Source: Govania unica
GTDB taxonomy: Bacteria > Pseudomonadota > Alphaproteobacteria > Sphingomonadales > Govanellaceae
Assembly: GCF_027920805.1 (NCBI RefSeq)
Contig: NZ_JANWOI010000002.1
Span: forward strand, 620,001-684,000
Reading direction: 5' to 3'
DNA: 64,000 nucleotides
The notes below the pieces were generated by a model that was given only the letters and a program-made list of their open reading frames with translations, was not told where the DNA came from and searched no databases. The position numbers and the translations under genes were made by a program. Below are positions 52,439 through 62,843 of this stretch, in pieces; within the stretch, counting starts at the first letter, position 1; each line of letters starts with the position of its first letter.

Positions 52439-54916
52439 TCAGTTCGTTTTCCATGTTGCTTTCAGGAACCAAGTCCGCGGATGGACGTCGAGCATCACGC
52501 CGGCGTAACTGAAGGACTCGGCGGCTGTATAATATTTCGAGTCGAGCAGGTTTTCGATATTCAGCGCAAGGTTGACCCGTCCCCAGGTTTGCCCGAAGGC
52601 CAAATTGACAAGCCCGAAGGCCGGAATATTCGACGGGTACTGATTGTTGACCCGGCGAGCGATATCGAGGCTGCTCGCCGAGCGGTAACTCCACGAGGCC
52701 CGGGCAAAGGCTTCGCCCCCGGCGAGCGGGAAGTTATATTGAGTATTGGCACTGAGCGTCCATTTCGGTGCGCTACCGATCGGTTGTCCCGAAACATCTG
52801 CCGTGGTGCCGGCAACATTCGCGAGGAAGTCGACGAATTTGGCATTGAGATAACCGACCGAGCCACCAACCTGCCAGCCGTTCGTGATCATGCCTTGGGC
52901 GGACAGTTCGAAGCCTTTGGAGCGGGCTTTTTTAGCGTTCTGTATGCTATAGAGGGGCACACGCAAGCAGGTGTTGCCGACGGGCGCTGACGGGCCATCG
53001 ATCGGGATCAAGACACCGCCGACATTGCAGTATTCCTCCGAAACGAGAACCTGCATGTCTTTCCAGTCCATGAGGAAGATGGCGCCACTTACGGTCATGC
53101 GGCGATCAAAGAGCGCAGCATTGAAGCCGGCTTCATAGTTCCACAACTGCTCTTTCTTGAAACGGCTGGTATGGTCGAAGCCCGAATCCGGATTAAGGCG
53201 TACCCCGTTTGGCTTGTAGCCCTTGGAAACGGTCACATAATAGGAACTGTTGTCGTTCGGCTTATAGTTCAGGGCAATGCGCGGTGAGAAATCCTTACCA
53301 CTCGTCGATTGATAACCGGCACCAGCGGTTTGTGCCTTTCGGCCGCCACTTTGATAGACGGTGGTGCCATCCGATGCCAGGACCAAACGATCGAGCTGAT
53401 CCGGCCGCAACGCGCAACCGGGAGCAAGCGGCGACCCATAAGGCACCTTCCCACAAGCGGCATAAACGTCAGTCCATTCGCTTGAGGAGTTATCGTGGGA
53501 GAAGCGGCCGCCAACGATCAAGGACAGCGGTTCGGTGATGTGCCATTCGAGGTTGGCGAATCCGGCCCAGCCATCGCGATCCGAGTGAATGACATTTTGG
53601 TTGGCCGTGTCGCCATTCATCCATGCGGCGAGGAAGTGCTTGATCAGGATCTGATTGGTCGCCTGAAACTTATCCTTGTAATAAATACCGCCGACCGTCC
53701 AGTCGATGGTCTTTTTGCCAACGGACTGCAGCCGTACCTCTTGGCTCCAATTCGTGGCGTCGAACAGGCCGAAACGATCGATACCGTCAACGCCGGAATG
53801 ATCGAGATCCATGAACTGAGTTTGATCGGATTTCGCCAGACCCGAGATTGAGGTAATCGAGAAATCTTCAAACTCGTGGTTGATGCGACCGATCATTGTC
53901 GTGGTCCGGTTTTCGGTGCGCTCCCTGGTGTTTTGGTAAAGGTTAAGACGATTTTTGTTCAAACTGTCATAGGTCATGCCGGCCGGAAGAACGACACGAT
54001 CCGGGTTACCGGCAGGCAGGTTGATCCGCCGCAACAATTCGCCTTGCGGATCATAACAGCCAATATCGCCAAGCACTTTGCCATCGAAGGGATTGGCTCC
54101 AAACCGGGGCTTAACGCAGGTCGCAGCCTTTGGTGTATAATCCTGGTTATCGACGATATAGCCGATCTGCATATCGATCGTGGTGTTGGTCGTCGGCAGC
54201 CAGCGCACCTGACCACGCAGGGATAGATATTCATTCCCCGAATTTCCACCGGTCGGATGAAGGTTTTTCATCGGGCCGTCGCTTTTAGCCGACTGGACCG
54301 TCAGGCGGGTGAACAAGGTGTCGGTCACTGGAACGTTCGCAACCCCCGCCAGTTCATAACTATTGAAGCGACCGCCGCCGAAATCGACCTGACCATAGAG
54401 ATCTTTGCTCGGCTTTTTGGTCATGATATTGATGGCGCCGCCTTCGGAATTTCGACCAAAGAAGGTGCCCTGGGGACCGCGAAGAACTTCAATCCGCTCG
54501 ATATCATAGGTCGGCGGATTGGCTTGACCAGAGGCCAGCGTACCCTGACTGAATTCGTCGACATAAGTCGAAAAAGCACTGGACGTATCGATTTTCTCGG
54601 CATTTTTAATGTCAGAAATACCGCGGATGGCGATAACGATTTCCCGCGATCCATTTCGTCCGCCGACTTGATAGGACACGTTCGGCGTTTGTTGCAGATA
54701 GTCCTTGGCGCTTTGAATGTTTTGCTTCTCAATGGATTCGGCACTAAACAAAGTGACGCTAACCGGCACATCCAGAATCGATTGTTCGCGGCGTTGCGCG
54801 ACAACGGTGATTTCCTCGATCTGCAGGCGATCGGCACGTTGATCTTGTGCCGCCGCTTCGCCAAAAAACGGCACTAAAGCAAGAAATGCCGTCGTCCCTA
54901 ACAGTCCTCTCAACAT
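52439..54916 (-). CDS. TonB-dependent receptor of the peptide-scavenging unit
   Basis: An 825-aa receptor: signal peptide ending EAAAQ, TonB box IEEITVVAQRR, plug domain (LRGPQGTFFGRNSEGGAINI) and a barrel ending KTN with Trp-rich last strand. Strong GGGAGGG ribosome site. It probably imports peptides or peptide-conjugates, judged by the protease and prolidase that follow 177 bp downstream on the same strand; the receptor itself does not reveal the ligand. Confidence 0.92.
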   Translation of the reverse strand: MLRGLLGTTAFLALVPFFGEAAAQDQRADRLQIEEITVVAQRREQSILDVPVSVTLFSAESIEKQNIQSAKDYLQQTPNVSYQVGGRNGSREIVIAIRGISDIKNAEKIDTSSAFSTYVDEFSQGTLASGQANPPTYDIERIEVLRGPQGTFFGRNSEGGAINIMTKKPSKDLYGQVDFGGGRFNSYELAGVANVPVTDTLFTRLTVQSAKSDGPMKNLHPTGGNSGNEYLSLRGQVRWLPTTNTTIDMQIGYIVDNQDYTPKAATCVKPRFGANPFDGKVLGDIGCYDPQGELLRRINLPAGNPDRVVLPAGMTYDSLNKNRLNLYQNTRERTENRTTTMIGRINHEFEDFSITSISGLAKSDQTQFMDLDHSGVDGIDRFGLFDATNWSQEVRLQSVGKKTIDWTVGGIYYKDKFQATNQILIKHFLAAWMNGDTANQNVIHSDRDGWAGFANLEWHITEPLSLIVGGRFSHDNSSSEWTDVYAACGKVPYGSPLAPGCALRPDQLDRLVLASDGTTVYQSGGRKAQTAGAGYQSTSGKDFSPRIALNYKPNDNSSYYVTVSKGYKPNGVRLNPDSGFDHTSRFKKEQLWNYEAGFNAALFDRRMTVSGAIFLMDWKDMQVLVSEEYCNVGGVLIPIDGPSAPVGNTCLRVPLYSIQNAKKARSKGFELSAQGMITNGWQVGGSVGYLNAKFVDFLANVAGTTADVSGQPIGSAPKWTLSANTQYNFPLAGGEAFARASWSYRSASSLDIARRVNNQYPSNIPAFGLVNLAFGQTWGRVNLALNIENLLDSKYYTAAESFSYAGVMLDVHPRTWFLKATWKTN

Positions 54917-55484
54917 AAGGTCTTCCCTCCCCTTTTCTAAAAACCACGCATATCTTTACAGTAGCTGCGAATATTTTTCTGAGTGAAGTTTGATAGAGAT
55001 TTTATTATTCGCCGATAGATTTTCTTTAAACCACGCGCGCCATAGCTTCGGCAAGATATCGTCTCACGATGCCACCGCCCCGAGCAGAGATTTTTCCCTT
55101 TACTCGAGCGACTAGCGATCGTCGGGGCCAAACTATTCGCGGAATGATGTATGTTCGTGCTGCTCGGCCAGTAAAATCAGAGGCGTATCTGACCGAGAAG
55201 ATGAAATTCTACAGCCTTCCATTTGAAACAGGGCCTAGTGAGTTCCATGTCGTCACGAGATTTTATAGCGTAACCTTAGTGGGCGATCTGAGAAATGGAC
55301 AAACCATTTTAATTAATAATGTCTATGAGCTAATTTCATCGCAGGCACAGCACAATAGATTTGACCAATAGAAAGCAATGCTGTTTCGTAAGTAAGGCTC
55401 ACTGTCATAGCGGCAGTTTTACATGCCACTGCATTCTTTTCTTCACCCATATGATTTCACGAGTACCGATAATGGATAAGGCTC
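54917..55484. other. Gene-poor divergent region
   Basis: 568 bp between the TonB receptor and the dehydratase, reading outward. A 100-codon plus-strand frame (55069-55371) has no ribosome site or recognisable domain and I do not count it. The region is AT-rich around 54960-55020 and 55300-55330. Promoters for both flanking genes must be here but I cannot place them. Confidence 0.4.
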
Positions 55485-57005
55485 ATGGATAAGATTGTGC
55501 GTTTGCACATGGACGACAATGTCGCCATCGCCACCGAACCGCTGGGCATGGACGTGGTTTTAGATTCCGCTCGCAATCTCAAAACCGTGCAGTTCATTCC
55601 CGTCATGCATAAAGTCGCCCTGCGCGATATCGCAGTCGGCGATGCAATCGTCAAATATCGACAAGTGATCGGGCGCGCGGCTGCCTATATTCCCGCCGGT
55701 GCCCATGTTCACACCCATAATTGCATCATGAATACGCTTACCACCGATTATGATTTTTGCACCGCCACAACAGCAACCCAATATGTGCCGCTTGCGGACA
55801 GGCGGACGTTCCAGGGCTACCGCCGTCAGAATGGCAAAGTCGGGACACGCAATTATATCGGTATTCTGACCTCGGTTAATTGTTCGGCCACCGTGGCGCG
55901 GCACATCGCCGACGCCGCCAACCGGGCCAATCTCTTTGCGCCCTATCCGAATGTCGATGGCGTCGTCGCGCTGGTTCACGGCACCGGCTGCGGCATGCGC
56001 GGTTCGGGCGACGGCTACGAAAATTTAAAACGCGTGCTCCATGGCTATGCCAACCATCCGAATTTCGCCGGTATTTTGCTGGTCGGACTCGGCTGCGAAG
56101 TCATGCAAATAAAAGATCTGTTTGGCGACGGCCTCGACCGTTCGGAACGGGTCACCGCCTTCACAATCCAGGACGCGGGCGGGACGCGGAAAGCCGTGAC
56201 CGCCGGCTTGGACGCACTGAAAGCGATGCTGCCCCAGGTCAACGCCTGCCAGCGCGAAACCGTGCTCGCCAGCGAATTGACTCTGGCCCTGCAATGCGGC
56301 GGCTCCGACGCCTATTCCGGCATCACCGCGAACCCGGCCCTCGGCGCTGCCGCCGACCTTTTGATCGAACAGGGCGGGACGGCCATTTTATCGGAAACGC
56401 CCGAGCTTTACGGCGCCGAACATTTGCTGATTCGCCGCGCCACCGACCGCTCCGTCGCCGAGGCGCTGATCGAGCGCATTCGCTGGTGGGAGCGCTATAC
56501 CAAGGCTAATGGCGACGAACTCAACAACAACCCCTCACCCGGCAATAAGGCCGGCGGCCTGACAACCATCCTGGAGAAATCCTTGGGCGCCATGGCCAAA
56601 GGCGGCAGCACCAACCTGACAGGCGTGTTCCGCTATGCCGAGGCGATCACACGGAAGGGACTGGTGGTCATGGACAGCCCGGGTTTCGACCCAGCATCGG
56701 TGACAGGCCAAGTGGCGTCCGGCGCGAATATCATCTGCTTCACCACCGGGCGCGGCTCCGCCTTCGGTTTCAAACCGGTGCCGAGCATCAAACTCACGAC
56801 CAATAGCGCGCTTTATGAAAATATGAGCGAAGATATGGATATCAACTGCGGCGACATCATCACCGGCGATAGCGACGTTCGCAGTAAGGGTGCGGAAATA
56901 TTTGAGAGCATATTAGCCGTCGCCTCGGGACAACTAACAAAAAGCGAAGAGCTCGACTATGGCGACAATGAATTCACGCCCTGGCAAATCGGCTCGGTGA
57001 TGTGA
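55485..57005 (+). CDS. UxaA-family sugar-acid dehydratase
   Basis: A 506-aa protein with an N-terminal SAF-type domain (residues ~10-80, HMDDNVAIATEPLG...PAGAHVHTHNC) and the UxaA C-terminal domain (RNYIGILTSVNCSATVARHIAD, HGTGCGMRG, LGCEVMQI, ALQCGGSDAYSGITANPALG, with cysteines for an iron site). Altronate and galactarate dehydratases of this family remove water from a sugar acid to give a 2-keto-3-deoxy acid. Start ATG 55485 has AAGG upstream. It faces the FAH/ALDH operon across a shared terminator; their products could form one oxidative sugar-acid route. Confidence 0.85.
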   Translation: MDKIVRLHMDDNVAIATEPLGMDVVLDSARNLKTVQFIPVMHKVALRDIAVGDAIVKYRQVIGRAAAYIPAGAHVHTHNCIMNTLTTDYDFCTATTATQYVPLADRRTFQGYRRQNGKVGTRNYIGILTSVNCSATVARHIADAANRANLFAPYPNVDGVVALVHGTGCGMRGSGDGYENLKRVLHGYANHPNFAGILLVGLGCEVMQIKDLFGDGLDRSERVTAFTIQDAGGTRKAVTAGLDALKAMLPQVNACQRETVLASELTLALQCGGSDAYSGITANPALGAAADLLIEQGGTAILSETPELYGAEHLLIRRATDRSVAEALIERIRWWERYTKANGDELNNNPSPGNKAGGLTTILEKSLGAMAKGGSTNLTGVFRYAEAITRKGLVVMDSPGFDPASVTGQVASGANIICFTTGRGSAFGFKPVPSIKLTTNSALYENMSEDMDINCGDIITGDSDVRSKGAEIFESILAVASGQLTKSEELDYGDNEFTPWQIGSVM

Positions 57006-57018
57006 TAGTGAACCAATG

Positions 57019-57047
57019 AAAACGGGGCCTATAAAAGGCCCCGTTTT
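57019..57047. terminator. Bidirectional terminator between UxaA and FAH genes
   Basis: Perfect 12-bp arms AAAACGGGGCCT (57019-57030) and AGGCCCCGTTTT (57036-57047) with loop ATAAA. The A tract and T tract work on both strands. The TAG stop of the minus-strand FAH gene (57029-57031) lies inside it. Confidence 0.8.
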
Positions 57048-58207
57048 GCAAGATTTCGCATTAACTCTGCCAAACCGAAGGTCCATGGTGGTGCCTCCGA
57101 CGTGTAAGCGACTTTATTTAGCAAACAACCAAAGTCGGGAGAATATATTTCTACAATGTCACCAAGATGATGGGTGAAATTCTTTCCTTCGTGACCGCGA
57201 ACCTGCACTGGCGCAAACAATGACCCAAGATAAAGAGTGAACCCATCAGGATATTGATGATCAGCACCGCAGGTTTGTGTAACCAGATCCTCCGGCGCAC
57301 GGCTGATCAGGGTCATAGAATTGGTTGAGCGTAATGAAAATCCATCAGCGCCGGATATGGCCAAAGATACTTCCGCTGTACGAACCCGATCCATTGTAAA
57401 ACTGTCATCCAGCAGACGAATGAACGGCCCCATACTGGCAGATGCGTTATTGTCCTTTCCTTTGCCGAGCAAAAGCGCGCTACGTCCTTCAAAATCACGC
57501 AGGTTGACATCATTTCCAAGTGTCACGCCGACAATTTTCGCTCGACTGTTGCAGATCAAAACGACTTCCGGCTCAGGATTCGTCCAGGATGAATCCTGAC
57601 GGATACCCACGAGGTCACCCCAGCCAACCGCGGACAGGGTTGGAGCTTTGGTGAAAACTTCGGCATCAGGCCCGATCGCCACTTCGAGGTATTGCGACCA
57701 GAGGCCCTGCTCAATCAACCGCGCCTTAATGTCCTCAGCTTCTTTAGTACCCGGCTTTACGCGGGACAAAGCATCGCCAAAGGCGATTTCCAGCTCAGCA
57801 CGTATCCGGGTGGCTGCTATCGGATCTCCCTTTGCCTGTTCCTCAATGATCCGTTCCTTGGCCGACACCGCAAAGGTGACACCACAGGCTTTGATACATT
57901 GCAGATCGACCGGAGCCAGTAATTTGACTTCCTGATCTTCAGCATCCCAGGATGGGGCGTTCATCACATCTTCAAGCTGCGCAATGATTGGCCCACGATG
58001 ATTGCGCAATCGTTCCACGACATTCTCCAGTTCCAGAATTTGTGAAACTGTCGCTGCGATCGCACTCACATCCATCAAGGCATCACCCTGAACCAGAACC
58101 GGAACCGGGCCCTCCTCCCGGGCGCTCCATACCCGCCCAAGCAACAATGCCCTGTCAGCATCAAGTGGCAAGAAGTCCTTATAAGACTTTCTCTGATCCC
58201 TCTGCAT
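57029..58207 (-). CDS. Fumarylacetoacetate hydrolase-family protein
   Basis: A 392-aa protein with the FAH fold core: NPEPEVVLICNSRAKIVG (metal-binding Glu-x-Glu), GVTLGNDVNLRDFEGRSALL and KDNNASASMGPFIR. FAH-family enzymes include 2-keto-3-deoxy-L-arabonate and related dehydratases and acylpyruvases. Directly after an alpha-ketoglutaric-semialdehyde-type ALDH, a 2-keto-3-deoxy-pentonate dehydratase role is plausible. ATG 58207 has GAGGGG upstream; GTG 58219 would overlap the previous stop (GTGA). Its stop lies inside the shared terminator. Confidence 0.83.
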   Translation of the reverse strand: MQRDQRKSYKDFLPLDADRALLLGRVWSAREEGPVPVLVQGDALMDVSAIAATVSQILELENVVERLRNHRGPIIAQLEDVMNAPSWDAEDQEVKLLAPVDLQCIKACGVTFAVSAKERIIEEQAKGDPIAATRIRAELEIAFGDALSRVKPGTKEAEDIKARLIEQGLWSQYLEVAIGPDAEVFTKAPTLSAVGWGDLVGIRQDSSWTNPEPEVVLICNSRAKIVGVTLGNDVNLRDFEGRSALLLGKGKDNNASASMGPFIRLLDDSFTMDRVRTAEVSLAISGADGFSLRSTNSMTLISRAPEDLVTQTCGADHQYPDGFTLYLGSLFAPVQVRGHEGKNFTHHLGDIVEIYSPDFGCLLNKVAYTSEAPPWTFGLAELMRNLAKRGLL

Positions 58208-58215
58208 CTCGCCCC

Positions 58216-59652
58216 TCACCCGATATAAGTTGTTTTCATGACGGTATAGAAATCTTTGGCATAACTCCCTTGTTCACGTGGACCATAACTTGATTCCTTC
58301 ACGCCGCCGAAAGGCACATGAAAGTCCACGCCCGCCGTCGGCAAATTGATCATGACCATACCTGCCTTGATCCGTCGCTTGAAATCACGTGCCATAGCAA
58401 GCGAGGTCGTGCAGAGACCGGCAGACAAACCAAACGGCACATCATTGGCCACAGCCAAAGCTTCTTCATAATCACGGACACGCAGAATGCTCGCAATCGG
58501 CCCGAATATTTCCTCCTGATTGATCACCATGTCGGGGCGTGTGCCAAGCACCAGAGCCGGTCGCATATATAGATTTCCATTCTCAATTTCGACCGGCTCT
58601 CCGCCTACAACTATGGCACCATCTCGACGGGCACGCTCCAGGGCTTCCATGTTCTTGCGAAACTGACGATCATCCACCACCGGACCGATTTCACTTTTAT
58701 CGTCAAGGGCATTGCCAACGGTTAATCCCACCATCTTTTTCGTCAAGGCGGCAACAAAGGCATCATGAATGCCATCTGTTACAATAAGTCTGGACGATGC
58801 CGTGCATCGTTGTCCGGTTGAAAAGAACGCGCCATTCAATGCTACCGAAACGGCCTTGTCGAGATCGGCATCATCAATGACAACCAGAGGATTCTTTCCT
58901 CCCATTTCCAGCTGAACGCGCTTTCCACTTTCCGCACATATGCGTCTGACCATACTTCCCGTAGTTTGCGACCCCGTAAAACTCACGGCATCCACGCCAT
59001 CAGAAGCAATCAGTTTTGCACCGACCGAAGCGCCATCCCCCATCACCAGATTGAACACCCCCGCCGGTGCGCCACAATCTTGGATAATCCGGGCCAGAGA
59101 CCATGCGCATCCTGGTGCCAACTCCGAAGGCTTCAAGATAACACAGTTACCATAAGCAAGAGCCGGCGCCACTTTCCATGCCGGAATGGCAATGGGAAAA
59201 TTCCACGGGGTGATTGCGACGCAGACACCGATGGCCTCTCGGGTGATTTCCACATCAACCCCCGGCCGGACAGAATCAACAACTTCGCCCCGAATGCGCA
59301 AACATTCCCCGGCAAAGAATTTAAAAATCTGTGCGGCCCGCATGACCTCTGCCCGTGCTTCGGACAGAATTTTTCCTTCTTCCCGCGCGAGCTGCCGAGC
59401 TAGATCATCCTGACGTTCACTGATCTTGTCTGCGATTTTATCGAGCAGCGTGAAGCGTTCCATGAGAGGTGACCGTGACCAGGCCGGAAATGCCTTTCTC
59501 GCGGCGGATATCACCAAATGAACTTGTGGAAATGTCGCCTCTGCATAATGCCCCTCAATGTCTTTGGTATCTGACGGATTCATATTGGGGAGATAGTCTT
59601 CACCAGCGAGCCATTCCCCGTCGATGAGATTATTGCGTCGCAGAGTATCCAT
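58216..59652 (-). CDS. Aldehyde dehydrogenase, 2-oxoglutarate-semialdehyde type
   Basis: A 478-aa NAD(P)-dependent ALDH. TGSQTTGSMVRRICAESGKRVQLEMGGKNPLVVIDDADLD holds the cofactor loop and catalytic Glu; GAFFSTGQRCTASSRLIV holds the catalytic Cys. This exact stretch is characteristic of alpha-ketoglutaric semialdehyde dehydrogenase, which makes 2-oxoglutarate at the end of oxidative pentose, glucarate and hydroxyproline pathways. It fits the neighbouring FAH gene. Other semialdehyde substrates are possible. Reads into FAH with overlap or a 9-bp gap depending on its start. Confidence 0.87.
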   Translation of the reverse strand: MDTLRRNNLIDGEWLAGEDYLPNMNPSDTKDIEGHYAEATFPQVHLVISAARKAFPAWSRSPLMERFTLLDKIADKISERQDDLARQLAREEGKILSEARAEVMRAAQIFKFFAGECLRIRGEVVDSVRPGVDVEITREAIGVCVAITPWNFPIAIPAWKVAPALAYGNCVILKPSELAPGCAWSLARIIQDCGAPAGVFNLVMGDGASVGAKLIASDGVDAVSFTGSQTTGSMVRRICAESGKRVQLEMGGKNPLVVIDDADLDKAVSVALNGAFFSTGQRCTASSRLIVTDGIHDAFVAALTKKMVGLTVGNALDDKSEIGPVVDDRQFRKNMEALERARRDGAIVVGGEPVEIENGNLYMRPALVLGTRPDMVINQEEIFGPIASILRVRDYEEALAVANDVPFGLSAGLCTTSLAMARDFKRRIKAGMVMINLPTAGVDFHVPFGGVKESSYGPREQGSYAKDFYTVMKTTYIG

Positions 59653-59677
59653 AGAATAGTTTCCCTTATAACAGTCA

Positions 59678-60460
59678 TCAATGGGACAGGATCTGAGACA
59701 GGAACCGCTTTAAACGGTCTGTTCCTGGATTTTCGAAAAAATCATCCGGTTTGCGATCTTCAAGAATCTGCCCCTGATCCATGAACAAAATACGGTTAGC
59801 GACGCGACGAGCGAATGTCATTTCATGGGTTACGCACAGCATGGTCATGCCCGAATCGGCAAGTTCGATCATAGTATCGAGCACCTCGCCAATGGTCTCC
59901 GGATCAAGCGCCGACGTCGGTTCGTCAAACAGCATGATGCTTGGTTGCATGCAGAGTGCACGGGCTATCGCCACGCGCTGTTGCTGCCCTCCGGAAAGCT
60001 GCCCCGGATATCGACCGCAGTAATCAGCCAGCTTCACTTTCTTCAGATAATGCATGGCCCGTTCCACAGCGACGGCGTGGCTTACCTTTTTTAGCAACTT
60101 GGGGGCAAGAACCAGATTTTCTAAAACGGTCAAATGCGGAAAAAGATTGAATTGCTGAAACACCATACCCACAGTCTGGCGACTGGCATGTATTTTTCGG
60201 GCTGTATCCAAACGGTTGCCCTGAACGATCAGCGTACCGGACTGATGCGGTTCCAGTCCGTTGATACAACGGATCAAAGTTGACTTGCCCGATCCCGACG
60301 GGCCGCAAATCACCACTTTATCTCCGGCCTGAACAGACAATGCCACATCCTTCAAGACATGATTGCTGTCATACCATTTATTGAGGCCGGTTATTTCAAT
60401 AACCGTGGATTCTGCATGATCATCGCTTTTATGAATATGTGCGCCACAATCCATATTCAT
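59678..60460 (-). CDS. Polar amino-acid ABC transporter ATP-binding protein
   Basis: A 260-aa ABC ATPase: Walker A GPSGSGKST, Q loop in VGMVFQQFNLFPHLTV, signature LSGGQQQR, Walker B IMLFDEPTSALDPE and the switch His in VTHEM. The sequence is of the GlnQ/HisP type for glutamine, histidine or glutamate uptake. No permease or periplasmic binding protein is in the window. ATG directly follows the SDR's TAA stop, so translation is coupled. Either the other parts are elsewhere or it is adapted to another role. Confidence 0.9.
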   Translation of the reverse strand: MNMDCGAHIHKSDDHAESTVIEITGLNKWYDSNHVLKDVALSVQAGDKVVICGPSGSGKSTLIRCINGLEPHQSGTLIVQGNRLDTARKIHASRQTVGMVFQQFNLFPHLTVLENLVLAPKLLKKVSHAVAVERAMHYLKKVKLADYCGRYPGQLSGGQQQRVAIARALCMQPSIMLFDEPTSALDPETIGEVLDTMIELADSGMTMLCVTHEMTFARRVANRILFMDQGQILEDRKPDDFFENPGTDRLKRFLSQILSH

Positions 60461-61327
60461 TTACTCATTCCCAGCCGTCAGATCAGAACCCGAAACCCAC
60501 CAACCGATCCCCGCAAGTCGCGTGATCATCTCCGTACGGTCCGCATCATTCAATGGTGTAAGTTCTCGGTCCATATGCAGCGCCTGCTGGCCCGCAAGAT
60601 AGCGAAAGTCCGGCTTTGAATTTTTGGAAATTGTCATAATCAGCTGTGCAACCTCTAAGGGATCGCCGCCATTTGCACAGGACTCATGAACTTTTCCAGC
60701 CCGAAACTGCACCAAATCGGCATAGGGAGATGTGGTATAATTTTCAGGCATTTTGACATTCTGGGTAATGTTGGTTTTAAAGGCGCCTGGACAAACAACA
60801 GATACGTTGACGCCAAAACGCGCGACTTCATACCTCATCGCTTCGAAGGCGGTTTCCACGGCAGCCTTACTGGCACAATATATGCCATCCGTTGCCCGGC
60901 CGATGCGTGATCCGATAGACGACAAGGTGATGATATGTCCCCTTCCCCGCTCCCGCATTGACGGCAGCACAGCCCGTGCCAGATTGATGGCACCAAAGAA
61001 ATTCGTCTCGAACAGCCGTCGGAAATCCGCGTCCGCCATATCCTCAACAGCAGCAAGCAAATGAATGCCGGCGTTATTGATCAGAACGTCAATCTGTCCA
61101 AACTCTTCAATAACCGAAGAAACGCAGCTTTCGATAGACGCCGGATTGCTTACATCCAGCGCCCGCATGTGAAGCGTTACATTCTTGTTGCGTGCCTGTT
61201 CCTGAAGCTCCCCGCTCCTGTCAAGGTTGCGCATCGTCGCCACGACCCGATCACCCGCAGCGGCAAACTCCAGCGCACATAAGGCCCCGAATCCTGAACT
61301 ACAGCCGGAAATCAAAATCGTTCTCAT
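60461..61327 (-). CDS. SDR-family oxidoreductase
   Basis: A 288-aa SDR with GCSSGFG (nucleotide binding), NNAGIHL, SSIGSRIGRATDGIYCASKAAVE (Ser, Tyr, Lys) and a long C-terminal extension. It resembles retinol/hydroxysteroid-type SDRs and oxidises or reduces an alcohol/aldehyde. It lies 37 bp after the ALDH at 61365-62843, so an alcohol to aldehyde to acid sequence is possible. The stop TAA abuts the ABC ATPase start. Confidence 0.85.
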   Translation of the reverse strand: MRTILISGCSSGFGALCALEFAAAGDRVVATMRNLDRSGELQEQARNKNVTLHMRALDVSNPASIESCVSSVIEEFGQIDVLINNAGIHLLAAVEDMADADFRRLFETNFFGAINLARAVLPSMRERGRGHIITLSSIGSRIGRATDGIYCASKAAVETAFEAMRYEVARFGVNVSVVCPGAFKTNITQNVKMPENYTTSPYADLVQFRAGKVHESCANGGDPLEVAQLIMTISKNSKPDFRYLAGQQALHMDRELTPLNDADRTEMITRLAGIGWWVSGSDLTAGNE

Positions 61328-61364
61328 GGCATTTCTTCCGCTTGGACCAGCACCCGTTACAAAC

Positions 61365-62843
61365 CTATGTTATATTGGCAATAACTGATTTTGTTTCGGT
61401 ATATTGCTCCATCCCTTCCCAGCCGTTTTCACGGCCCCAGCCGGATAGTTTATAACCGCCGAAGGCAACCGACGGATCAGAGACTGCATGGCAATTGATC
61501 CAGACCAGGCCCGCTTCAATCCGTGCGGCAAGGTTATGGGCCTTGCTGAGATTGCTGGTCCAGATGCTGGCTGCAAGGCCATAATCGGTATCATTGGCTT
61601 TTTCGACAATCTCCGCCATATCGTGGAATTTCATTGCGCAGAGCACAGGACCAAAGATTTCCTCGCGAACCAGGGTCATATCCTGTCTCATATCGCCGAG
61701 AACCGTCGGCTGGATAAAATAACCTTTGTCCCCGACGCGACCGCCACCAGCGAGCACGCGGGCACCTTCTTCACGCCCTTTTTCGATAAAGCCGAGAACC
61801 CGCTCAAACTGCTGGCGTGATATGACCGGGCCCATCTCCGTTTCCGAATCCAACCCGGGCCCTACGCGCATAGTGGTGGCAATCTTCGCAATGCCCTGCA
61901 CCACCTGTTCATAAACAGGCGCTTCGACATAAAGCCGCGACCCGGCAATGCAGACTTGACCGGCATTAAAAAAGATTGCATTGGCCGCCGCCGGGATCGC
62001 CCGTTCAAGATCGGCATCGGCGAAAATGACCAATGGTGACTTACCGCCAAGTTCCAGGGACAATTTCTTAAAATTTCCACTGGAACTCTGGATAATATGA
62101 CGTCCGACCTCGGTTGAACCCGTGAAAGAAACCTTGCGGATCCCCGGATGTGCCGTTATGGCCGCGCCGGCAATATGCCCATATCCTGGAACGATATTGA
62201 CCACCCCTGCCGGAACCCCCGCTTCGAGGAGCAGCTGGCCAATGTAAAGCGACGTCAGGGGCGTTTCTTCGGCAGGTTTGAAAACAATGGTGCATCCGGC
62301 AGCAAGGGCCGGTGCAATTTTCCAGGACAAAGCAACGATCGGTCCATTCCAGGGAACAATCTGACCAACGACACCAATCGGCTCATGCCGCGTATAGGCA
62401 TGGAAATTATCCGGCGCGGATGAAATCTGTGGTGTCTTGCCTTCGATCTTTGTGCACAATCCCGCATAGTGACGGAATGTTTTGGCTGCTGCGGGGACAT
62501 CCCCCGCGCGTGATGCGCCAAGTGGTTTGCCATTTTCCAATGTATTCAAATAGGCGAGTTGCTCGATATTCTGCTCCAGTAATTCTGCAACACGCCATAG
62601 AATTTTACTTTTCTCATAGGGATTGATCATCGCCCAGACGCCAGATTCAAAAGCTATCTGAGCGGCTTTGACGGCAGCATCAATATCTGCCTCACCTGCC
62701 CCCGAAACTCTCGCAATCACAGCCTCTGTCGCCGGATTGACAACATCGAATTCATTTTCCGATGCTCCCCTTATCCAGTTGCCACCGATCAGCATCGGAC
62801 GGGTTTGTGACAGAAATTCGACAAGCGATGCCGGAACAGTCAT
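61365..62843 (-). CDS. Aldehyde dehydrogenase (phenylacetaldehyde/betaine-type)
   Basis: A 492-aa NAD-dependent [13 protein letters not shown] (cofactor), [12 protein letters not shown] (catalytic Glu), [17 protein letters not shown] (catalytic Cys) and [17 protein letters not shown]. It resembles ALDH family 1/phenylacetaldehyde-like enzymes and is distinct from the one at 58216. Start ATG 62843 overlaps the 86-aa gene's stop by four bases. The substrate is likely an aldehyde made from a nitrile/amide-derived or alcohol intermediate by the neighbours. Confidence 0.88.
   Translation of the reverse strand: MTVPASLVEFLSQTRPMLIGGNWIRGASENEFDVVNPATEAVIARVSGAGEADIDAAVKAAQIAFESGVWAMINPYEKSKILWRVAELLEQNIEQLAYLNTLENGKPLGASRAGDVPAAAKTFRHYAGLCTKIEGKTPQISSAPDNFHAYTRHEPIGVVGQIVPWNGPIVALSWKIAPALAAGCTIVFKPAEETPLTSLYIGQLLLEAGVPAGVVNIVPGYGHIAGAAITAHPGIRKVSFTGSTEVGRHIIQSSSGNFKKLSLELGGKSPLVIFADADLERAIPAAANAIFFNAGQVCIAGSRLYVEAPVYEQVVQGIAKIATTMRVGPGLDSETEMGPVISRQQFERVLGFIEKGREEGARVLAGGGRVGDKGYFIQPTVLGDMRQDMTLVREEIFGPVLCAMKFHDMAEIVEKANDTDYGLAASIWTSNLSKAHNLAARIEAGLVWINCHAVSDPSVAFGGYKLSGWGRENGWEGMEQYTETKSVIANIT

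Noticed and set aside
55069-55371. 100-codon plus-strand frame as a gene
   Set aside because: No ribosome site, no recognisable domain, divergent promoter region. Probably chance.
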